From contig CALFUF010000041.1 of the NCBI GenBank assembly GCA_937916405.1, positions 1 through 11,776 of the forward strand: a stretch of DNA of 11,776 bases. The letters are read 5' to 3'. Below, piece by piece: positions 5,565 to 11,776 of the stretch; position 1 is the stretch's first letter; every line of letters starts with the position of its first letter. The DNA is from an uncultured Prevotella sp. (GTDB taxonomy: Bacteria; Bacteroidota; Bacteroidia; Bacteroidales; Bacteroidaceae). The notes under the pieces were generated by a model. The model had not been told where the DNA came from. It saw nothing but the letters and a program-made list of their open reading frames with translations, and searched no databases. Made by a program: the position numbers and the translations under genes.

Positions 5565-7631
5565 TTAGTTTATTTTCAGACATAATATCGCGAGGTCGTC
5601 GTTAGGATCGGCACCTGCACGATGCTTATTGACTTCATCCATCAGTCTCACTACTACCTTCTTGGCAGTATCCAACGACTGATCACTCAGGACCTCAATG
5701 ATACGCTCGTCGCTAAACTGCACTTGCTCTTTATTCTCTGCCTCATTCAATCCGTCTGAGTAGATTAAGAAGGGGATGCCCTTGATATTCTCAATAGTCT
5801 CACCAACGAACTCAAAACCATGCCAAAGACCAATCGGTGCATTCGACTCTACCTCCATAAAACGGGGAGGGAAGCCGAATACAGGAGGATTATGTCCTGC
5901 GTTACAGTAATCCAAACGACCTGTCTTCAAATCAATTAATCCCATGAACATAGTAACGAACATTCCCTGATCATTATTCTCTGTCAGCGCGTTATTCATA
6001 CGAGTGGCAATAGCCGCCGGTTTCATGTGCTCTGATCCTAAGGTACGGAACATACGGTTTGCCTGAGCCATAAACAAAGAGGCAGGCACGCCTTTACCTG
6101 ACACGTCACCCAGACAGAAATACAACTCGTCCCCTTGTATCATATAACCATACAGGTCACCACCAACCTCCTTGGCTGGTGTCATTGCCGCATACATATC
6201 GATACCCTCACGGTCTGGGAACACATTAGGTACCATTGACATCTGGATATCACGGGCAATACGTAACTCACTCTGGATACGCTCCTTGATCTGAGTCGTC
6301 TCCTCTAACTGGTCATAGGCGGTCTTCAATTTGGAGTGCGCCTCCTCCAAACGGCCATGGGCTTCTGCCAATTTTTGTGCTGACTTCCGTTTATGAAGTG
6401 TATAGATTAAGAAGAACACGACCAGGAGGACAAGGGCTATTCCCGTGCTCCACAAACGCTGTTGCGTGAGTTTCATCTCCTTCTGTGCGATCTCCGCCTC
6501 CTTGCCTTGCGTGTCATAGATGGTGGCGAGTTCCGCCGTCGCATTAATCTTCTGTCCACTGATCGCAGAGTCGAGCATCAGGATGATACGCTGACCGATC
6601 CTCATCATCGAATCCCTACGTCCTATCTTCTCATTAGCCATATACTTCGGCAACATATAGAGTTGGATGTTATCCAATGAGAGGTCAGTGCTCCACTCCT
6701 GAAGCGCCTGGTCTAAATAACTATAGTTCGCCGCAGCTTCCTCATAGCGTTTTGCCAACATCAGATAATCATTACCATTGATACGACCAGCAGCAGTCTT
6801 TGAATAAGCCGTCTGCTGGAATCGCTGATAAGCCTCGGCAGCCCTCTCCGTGCTGTCCAGACTCTCCAAGGCAACGGCACGCATCACCTCGATACGTCCC
6901 TGATACTCATCGAAATATTCCGTACGGGCATCGGCACACTGGCGGTATTTATCCAACAGCATCTCCGTGCGGTCTATCCAGTAAATAGCATCGGCATAGC
7001 GTCGGGTATTAATATATGCCTGACTGGTATATACCGTACCTAACACTGCCTCTTGGAATCCACGACTTGTCGTGTCTGTCGTCCATCGGTTGATATAATG
7101 CTGACGGGCATCCTCAAAACTTGCCTTCGCCTCCTGGTCACGTCCGAGGTTCAACTGGCAACATCCGATATTGTTCAGCAGGATAGCATAGTCGATATCA
7201 GAGCCTATCTTCGTCTCATCAATCTTCTTCACGGCAGGAACAGCCACTTTCAGCGAGCCCTCATAATCACCTCTCACCAACAACAACTCCGAGAGTCGGC
7301 GGGCACATTTATTATAGTATTTCTGGTCTTGACTCGTCTTTACCTCACACTCCAATGCCTGACGATAGTATTTCTCTGAGGCGTTGAACTGCTTTTGGTG
7401 ATAGGCTACCACACCTCGCCAGCGGTTCACGTCCATCTCATTGAGATCACCCGTCTTCGCAAAACTGTCTATCAGCACTAGCATACGGTCATAATCCATC
7501 ACGGCACCTGCCGCGAATATGACACTGTCAGCACGTGCGGAACGTATCTCCCTGTTCTTTGCTTTTTTGCATGAACCCATCGATAGGACAAGACACAGCG
7601 TAAGAAGTATTGGTTGTATTGCTTTGTTCAT
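5565..7631 (-). CDS. SpoIIE-type PP2C serine phosphatase with TPR sensor region
   Basis: This is a 688-residue membrane signalling protein. The N-terminus is a signal sequence ending LSMGSC, with Cys21 as a possible but imperfect lipobox. Residues about 45-390 are helical TPR-like repeats, for example GVVAYHQKQFNASEKYYRQA (73-92) and LNNIGCCQLNLGRDQEAKAS (152-171), likely outside the inner membrane. A membrane helix runs from about 395 to 413, followed by Lys/Arg and a coiled coil (about 418-465). The C-terminal PP2C/SpoIIE domain keeps its metal-binding acids: EVGGD (Asp492), GDVSGKG (Asp509), YSDGLNEAEN (Asp626) and DPNDD (Asp678-679). Such phosphatases (the RsbU/SpoIIE class) dephosphorylate STAS anti-sigma-factor antagonists in partner switching. 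No STAS or kinase partner is present in this window. The ATG at 7631 lies 36 bases downstream of a -7 box. Domain calls are firm; the ligand and target are unknown. Confidence 0.92.
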   Translation of the reverse strand: MNKAIQPILLTLCLVLSMGSCKKAKNREIRSARADSVIFAAGAVMDYDRMLVLIDSFAKTGDLNEMDVNRWRGVVAYHQKQFNASEKYYRQALECEVKTSQDQKYYNKCARRLSELLLVRGDYEGSLKVAVPAVKKIDETKIGSDIDYAILLNNIGCCQLNLGRDQEAKASFEDARQHYINRWTTDTTSRGFQEAVLGTVYTSQAYINTRRYADAIYWIDRTEMLLDKYRQCADARTEYFDEYQGRIEVMRAVALESLDSTERAAEAYQRFQQTAYSKTAAGRINGNDYLMLAKRYEEAAANYSYLDQALQEWSTDLSLDNIQLYMLPKYMANEKIGRRDSMMRIGQRIILMLDSAISGQKINATAELATIYDTQGKEAEIAQKEMKLTQQRLWSTGIALVLLVVFFLIYTLHKRKSAQKLAEAHGRLEEAHSKLKTAYDQLEETTQIKERIQSELRIARDIQMSMVPNVFPDREGIDMYAAMTPAKEVGGDLYGYMIQGDELYFCLGDVSGKGVPASLFMAQANRMFRTLGSEHMKPAAIATRMNNALTENNDQGMFVTMFMGLIDLKTGRLDYCNAGHNPPVFGFPPRFMEVESNAPIGLWHGFEFVGETIENIKGIPFLIYSDGLNEAENKEQVQFSDERIIEVLSDQSLDTAKKVVVRLMDEVNKHRAGADPNDDLAILCLKIN

Positions 7632-7667
7632 TTGTTATATTTGTATATCATCTCCCAGTTTACTGCG

Positions 7668-7675
7668 CAAAGATA
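7668..7675 (-). promoter_or_regulatory. -7 promoter box for the SpoIIE-type phosphatase gene
   Basis: Read on the minus strand this is TATCTTTG, matching TAnnTTTG. It is 36 bases upstream of the ATG at 7631. A well-placed -33 element is not obvious in the AT-rich stretch above it. Confidence 0.55.
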
Positions 7676-7700
7676 CAAATATTTTTCTTTTTTCGTTTGC

Positions 7701-7708
7701 TATCTTTG
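7701..7708 (+). promoter_or_regulatory. Candidate rightward -7 box in the divergent intergenic region
   Basis: TATCTTTG on the plus strand matches TAnnTTTG. It lies within a 9-base tandem duplication GCTATCTTT at 7699-7716. If used, the message for the amidohydrolase would carry a leader of roughly 215 bases including the hairpin at 7816-7855. A weaker box, TATCTTCG at 7892-7899, is closer to that gene and could serve instead. No clear -33 is seen for either. Confidence 0.3.
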
Positions 7709-7815
7709 CTATCTTTTAAAAAATAAATATAAAAAGGTGTGTAGGAGTGCTGATAAATCCCATGATTTTTGTTCTTTTGTAGCAAATATTCAAGTATGCG
7801 TAGTAATAACACCTC

Positions 7816-7855
7816 TCGCTGTAGGAATGACGGTGTGCGTCGTTACCCGTAGCGA
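7816..7855 (+). other. Strong imperfect hairpin in the leader of the amidohydrolase gene
   Basis: Bases 7816-7832 pair with 7838-7855 around a GTGTG loop. The inner stem is AATGACG with CGTCGTT (one G-T pair). Two G-C pairs, two G-T pairs and the outer TCGCT/AGCGA arms follow, with one mismatch (7823/7848) and one bulged A (7845). It is more GC-rich than the AT-rich intergenic DNA around it. It has no T run, so it does not look like a terminator. I do not recognise it as a known riboswitch. The remaining intergenic DNA (7632-7928) shows only promoter-like boxes. Confidence 0.5.
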
Positions 7856-7928
7856 TGCCATATTACCAGTATTATATGCCTATTAAAAAGGTATCTTCGA
7901 TGTAAAACCATATCAAAAGCAAGTGACA

Positions 7929-9655
7929 ATGAGAAAGAGTAAACTATGGATGATTGCCGCCATCCTTATATGTAGCACAATGGCAGTTCTGACCAGCTGC
8001 AACAGCAAGCCTACAGCCGACCTTGTGGTCTATGGTAAGATTTACACTGCCGAAGACAACAAGATTGTAGAAGCCTTTGTCGTGAAGGACGGCAAGTACA
8101 TCTATGTAGGCGATAAGGCGGGTGCCGAAGCCTACGTTGAAGAAGGCAAGACCGAGGTGGTAGATTACACTGGTAAGGGTCTGGTGATGCCAGGCTGTGG
8201 CAATGGTCATGCCCACTATTCTATGGGATATGCCATCCTGTCTGTAGGCACAATGATGAGCAGGGACACTGATGTGGACACATTTCTCAAGGAAATTGTT
8301 CCTGCTGCAGTCAAGAAGGCAAAGGAAAGAGGGGCAAAGGTCATATTTGGCTGCGGCTGGGAGATGATGAAGTTTCCCAAGGACTTGAGCTATCCAAGTT
8401 GCTGGATGAGGTCTGCAGTGACATACCCATCTACTTTGCCGACGAGGAAGGTCACAAGGGACTGGCGAATACCATCCTGCTGAAGAAAGCCGGTCTCATC
8501 AAGGAGGATGGCACGGCTGGCATGACGGAACTACGCGGTGGCGAGATTGTACTGGATGCTGATGGCATACCTACCGGCTACGTGAAGGAACAGGCTGGCA
8601 CCTACGTGCGCTCCTTCTTGGACAATGAATACCTCTGCTCCGTCGATGTGGCTAAGGCAAACATGGCCAGTATCCAAGAGCAGTTGCTGTCAGAGGGCTA
8701 CACCATGTATCTCGACGGCTATTCCTCCTATTTCTTCAACGATAATTTCTACAAGGCCGCCCAGCAGATGGACAAGGCTGGTGAAATGCACATCGTGTTG
8801 GGTACGGCATGTGAAATGGACAGTTGGATGGATGTAGATAAGACTTTAGATAAAGCCAGCGACACCAAGAAATACACTTCCAAGCACATCAAGACGAACT
8901 GGCTCAAACTCTTCGTGGATGGCACGGTGGAAAGTGGCACAGGATTTATAGAGCCACTCTATCCTGACGGTCATCAGGGTATCCCTAACTGGTCGGAAGA
9001 GGAACTGACCGACATTACGCGCAAAGCCAACGCAAAAGGCATCACTATGCACGTACATGTTATGGGCAACAAGGGTGTGGAGCGCATTGTCAACGCCTAC
9101 ATCAACGGTGGAAAAGATGAGATGCGCAACACACTGGTACATGTGTATGGTGTCAAACCCGAGGATTATAAGCGCATGGCCGACCATAACATCTATTTCA
9201 CCTCAGGCATGCTTTGGCATCATACCGATTCTGCGCTGCAGGCGGAGCTGATGCAGATTCTCCCTGAAGGCATGAAGGACAAAGGCTACCCGATGAAATC
9301 ATTCTTCGACCATGGCATCAACTTCTCCTCACACTCAGACTTCCCCGCACTGTGTAACGCTCCTGACGATCCCTTCGGAATTATGGAGATCGTAGTCACG
9401 GGTGTTTATCACCTTGAGAATGCGAAGCCTTGGTGGACGGAAGAGTGTCTGTCTCGTGAACAGGCCCTCCAAGCCCTAACCATCAATGTGGCTAAACAGA
9501 TGTTCATTGAAAATGAACGAGGCAGTATCAAGGAAGGCAAATATGCTGACTTCCTGCTCGTCACCAAGGACGTGCTGACCTGTCCCGTGACCGAGATACA
9601 CGAGGCCAAGCCAGCAGCCACCTACTTCGAGGGCAAAAAGGTATTCTCAATGTAA
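7929..9655 (+). pseudogene. YtcJ-like amidohydrolase lipoprotein, disrupted by a frameshift near 8384
   Basis: Two overlapping frames together encode one Amidohydro_3 family protein of about 575 residues. The first frame (7929-8483) gives MRKSKLWMIAAILICSTMAV followed by LTSC, a lipoprotein signal with the lipid Cys at residue 24. It continues with DLVVYGKIYTAEDN and the metal-site motif GNGHAHYSMG (His94, His96), and leaves the family sequence after GWEMMKFPKDL. The second frame carries on from about ELSKLLDEVCSDIPIYFADE at 8387 to the stop at 9655. It holds KLFVDGTVESGTG, MHVHVMGNKG (His codons at 9050 and 9056), TLVHVYG, SSHSDFP (Asp codon at 9338), and the C-terminal EGKYADFLLV. The join needs one extra base near 8384, so one base appears to be missing. 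The ATG at 7929 is preferred over a GTG at 7923. Such enzymes are metal-dependent hydrolases; the substrate is unknown. A sequencing error is possible. Confidence 0.85.
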
Positions 9656-9664
9656 ATTCAAATT

Positions 9665-9699
9665 AGGCTCATAAAGTAACAAATGCTTTATGAGCCTTT
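9665..9699 (+). terminator. Rho-independent terminator after the amidohydrolase
   Basis: A perfect 12-bp stem AGGCTCATAAAG (9665-9676) with CTTTATGAGCCT (9686-9697) closes a 9-base loop and is followed by TT. It starts 9 bases after the stop at 9655 and separates the amidohydrolase from the glutamine synthetase gene. The T tract is short. Confidence 0.75.
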
Positions 9700-9739
9700 A
9701 AGCATAGGATCGACATTCTTAAAGAATTAAGGGATTTTC

Positions 9740-9770
9740 TTTGAGTAACGGAAAAAAAATCGTAATTTTG
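9740..9770 (+). promoter_or_regulatory. Promoter of the glutamine synthetase III gene
   Basis: TTTG at 9740-9743 is a -33 element and TAATTTTG at 9763-9770 a -7 box, with a 19-base spacer, which fits the Bacteroidetes promoter consensus. The -7 box ends 19 bases before the ATG at 9790, so the 5' leader is very short. Confidence 0.75.
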
Positions 9771-9786
9771 CGACCAAAATCGCAAA
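9767..9786. promoter_or_regulatory. Inverted repeat over the promoter/start region of the glutamine synthetase gene
   Basis: TTTGCGA (9767-9773) and TCGCAAA (9780-9786) are a perfect 7-bp inverted repeat with a 6-base spacer CCAAAA. The left arm overlaps the last four bases of the -7 box, and the right arm ends three bases before the ATG. It could be an operator half-site pair or a small 5' hairpin; no regulator can be named. Confidence 0.5.
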
Positions 9787-9789
9787 CTT

Positions 9790-11776
9790 ATGGCAAACAA
9801 CTTAAGATTTCAGGTCGTAGAGGAAGCCTTCAAGAAGAGAGCGCTCGACGTAAAGAGACCAGCGGAAAGACCTTCAGAATATTTCGGGAAGTACGTCTTC
9901 AACAAGCAGAAGATGTTCAGATACCTGCCATCCCACGTCTACGAGAAGATGATTGACGTGATGGACAATGGTGCCCGTCTCGACCGCAGTATCGCCGATG
10001 CCGTTGCCGAGGGGATGAAGAAATGGGCAATGGAGATGGGGGTGACCCATTATACCCACTGGTTCCAGCCTCTGACAGAGGGAACGGCAGAGAAACACGA
10101 TGCCTTCGTGGAGCATGACGGCAAGGGAGGTATGATAGAGACCTTCAGCGGTAAACTGCTCGTACAGCAGGAGCCTGACGCCTCGTCGTTCCCCAATGGC
10201 GGTATCCGCAATACCTTCGAGGCTCGCGGCTACTCCGCCTGGGACCCCACCTCACCCGTCTTCATCATCGACGACACCCTGTGTATCCCCACCATCTTCA
10301 TTGCCTATACGGGTGAGGCACTCGACTACAAGGCTCCCCTCCTCCGTGCCCTCCATGCGGTAGGCAAGGCGGCAAAGGATGTCTGCCAGTATTTCTATGA
10401 CGATGTGACGAAGGTACAGGTGAACCTCGGATGGGAACAGGAGTATTTCCTCGTGGACGAGGGACTCTACTCGGCACGTCCTGACCTGATGCTGACAGGG
10501 CGTACGCTGATGGGACATGAGAGTGCCAAGAACCAGCAGATGGACGACCATTACTTTGGTACCATCCCCGACCGTGTACAGGCTTTCATGAAAGACCTGG
10601 AGATACAGGCATTGGAACTTGCCATCCCTGTGAAGACCCGCCATAACGAGGTGGCTCCCAACCAGTTTGAGTTAGCACCTATCTTCGAGGAGTGCAACCT
10701 TGCCGTCGACCATAACATGCTGTTGATGTCGCTGATGAAGAAAGTGGCTCGCAACCACGGCTTCCGTGTATTGCTGCACGAAAAACCCTTTGACGGTATC
10801 AACGGTTCTGGTAAGCATAACAACTGGAGCCTGAGCGCCGATAATGGCGTGCTGCTCCATGCACCAGGCAAGACACCTGAGGAGAACCTGCGCTTCGTGA
10901 CCTTCATCGTGGAGACGCTGATGGCGGTCTATAAGCACAACGGACTGTTGAAGGCATCCATCATGAGCGCCACCAACGCCCACCGCTTAGGTGGCAACGA
11001 GGCACCTCCTGCCATCATATCCTCCTTCCTCGGTACACAGTTGACAGAACTGCTCGACCATATCGAGCAATCGGACAAGAACGAACTCTTCAACCTGAAG
11101 GGTAAGCAAGGCATGGAGATTGACATCCCGCAGATTCCCGACCTGATTGTTGATAATACCGATCGTAACCGTACGTCACCCTTCGCCTTCACGGGTAACC
11201 GCTTCGAGTTCCGCGCACCAGGCTCCACCGCCAACTGCGCCTCGGCAATGATTGCCCTGAACGCTGCGATGGCGGAAGCGCTCAACTCCTTCAAGGAGCG
11301 TGTGGATGCCCTGATGGCAAAAGGCGAGAGTAAGATATCCGCTATCCTCGACGTGCTGCGTGACGATATCAAGACCAGCAAGCCCATCCGTTTTGACGGC
11401 AACGGCTATAGTGACGAATGGGTGAAGGAGGCGGCTCGTCGTGGTCTCGACGTAGAGAAGTCATGTCCTGTCATCTTCGAGCATTACCTCGATGAGAGCA
11501 GCATCCAGATGTTCGAGAGTACCAAGGTGATGAACCGCAAGGAACTGGAGGCACGTAATGAGGTAAAATGGGAGACATACGTGAAGACGGTACAGATAGA
11601 GGGACGTGTCTTAGGCGACCTCGCCATGAACCACATCATCCCTGTCGCCACCCATTACCAGAGTCAACTCATCAAGAACGTACAGGGCATGAAGGACGTG
11701 TTCCCCACAGAGAAGGCAGAGCGCCTCTCCATCCGCAACATGAAACTCATCGAGGAGATTGCCGAGCGGACGGAGA
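9790..11776 (+). CDS. glnN: Glutamine synthetase type III (C-terminus beyond the right edge)
   Basis: This enzyme makes glutamine from glutamate, ammonia and ATP in the cytoplasm. The open frame runs from the ATG at 9790 to the window end: 662 codons, against roughly 730 residues in known Bacteroides GSIII, so about 65-70 residues are missing to the right. The protein starts MANNLRFQVVEEAFKKRALD. It shows the GSIII-specific N-terminal domain (EYFGKYVFNKQKMFRYLP, GVTHYTHWFQPLTEGTAEKH), then the catalytic core. Motifs are WEQEYF (Glu216, Glu218), RHNEVAPNQFELAP from Arg284, HEKPFDGINGSGKHNNW (Asn338 to Trp346), HRLGGNEAPPA (398-408) and FRAPGSTAN (Arg475). No GSI-type adenylylation segment was noticed. 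The gene has its own promoter and is isolated by an upstream terminator. Identity is firm; the symbol follows usage for GSIII. Confidence 0.95.
   Translation, partial: MANNLRFQVVEEAFKKRALDVKRPAERPSEYFGKYVFNKQKMFRYLPSHVYEKMIDVMDNGARLDRSIADAVAEGMKKWAMEMGVTHYTHWFQPLTEGTAEKHDAFVEHDGKGGMIETFSGKLLVQQEPDASSFPNGGIRNTFEARGYSAWDPTSPVFIIDDTLCIPTIFIAYTGEALDYKAPLLRALHAVGKAAKDVCQYFYDDVTKVQVNLGWEQEYFLVDEGLYSARPDLMLTGRTLMGHESAKNQQMDDHYFGTIPDRVQAFMKDLEIQALELAIPVKTRHNEVAPNQFELAPIFEECNLAVDHNMLLMSLMKKVARNHGFRVLLHEKPFDGINGSGKHNNWSLSADNGVLLHAPGKTPEENLRFVTFIVETLMAVYKHNGLLKASIMSATNAHRLGGNEAPPAIISSFLGTQLTELLDHIEQSDKNELFNLKGKQGMEIDIPQIPDLIVDNTDRNRTSPFAFTGNRFEFRAPGSTANCASAMIALNAAMAEALNSFKERVDALMAKGESKISAILDVLRDDIKTSKPIRFDGNGYSDEWVKEAARRGLDVEKSCPVIFEHYLDESSIQMFESTKVMNRKELEARNEVKWETYVKTVQIEGRVLGDLAMNHIIPVATHYQSQLIKNVQGMKDVFPTEKAERLSIRNMKLIEEIAERTE

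Noticed and set aside
7614..7886. 90-codon plus-strand open frame between the phosphatase and the amidohydrolase
   Set aside because: It begins inside the antisense of the phosphatase start and crosses promoter boxes and the hairpin. No domain, ribosome site or coding character was seen.
8365..8400. Programmed -1 frameshifting in the amidohydrolase
   Set aside because: The TTTCCC run in the zero frame does not form a canonical slippery heptamer, and metabolic hydrolases of this family are normally made from one frame. A simple deletion or sequencing error is more likely.
9874..11402. Several long minus-strand open frames
   Set aside because: They are antisense to the glutamine synthetase gene, whose frame carries all expected motifs; the antisense frames arise from its codon bias.
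1..11776. A defence system, toxin-antitoxin pair, CRISPR array, integron or phage module
   Set aside because: All large frames are accounted for by housekeeping, envelope or signalling families. No repeat-spacer pattern, integrase or paired small genes were found.

Overview
The window looks like chromosomal DNA from a Bacteroidota member, most likely Prevotella/Segatella. That placement is an inference. It rests on promoters of the Bacteroidetes type (-7 box TAnnTTTG, here mostly TACCTTTG or a close variant), the near absence of Shine-Dalgarno sequences, and gene families typical of the group: a DUF1573 secreted protein, a DUF3078 outer-membrane-type protein, a YidC with a large periplasmic domain, and a type III glutamine synthetase. 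No rRNA, tRNA, CRISPR array or complete mobile element is visible.

Layout from left to right. A minus-strand gene start is cut by the left edge (1-70). Next is a small secreted DUF1573 protein on the plus strand (307-696). A block of three palindromes (701-791) separates it from the convergent minus-strand DUF3078 gene (809-2089). The DUF3078 gene and yidC (2196-4079) diverge from an almost perfectly symmetric bidirectional promoter at 2104-2167. yidC is followed after 12 bases by a DUF1846 gene (4092-5555), probably in one operon. A minus-strand SpoIIE/PP2C-type phosphatase with a TPR sensor region (5565-7631) converges on it with only 9 bases between the two stops. A 297-base divergent intergenic region holds promoter boxes and a strong hairpin at 7816-7855. 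Then comes a YtcJ-like amidohydrolase lipoprotein split by a frameshift (7929-9655), a clear terminator (9665-9699), and a well-formed promoter driving glutamine synthetase III (9790 to the right edge, incomplete at its C-terminus).

The genes are mostly housekeeping or envelope functions: membrane protein insertion, ammonium assimilation, an outer-membrane-type barrel, and a stress or partner-switching phosphatase. They do not form one obvious pathway. I do not see a novel multi-gene system. The most interesting signals are non-coding: the symmetric bidirectional promoter, the nested palindrome block between convergent genes, and the hairpin in the leader of the frameshifted amidohydrolase.
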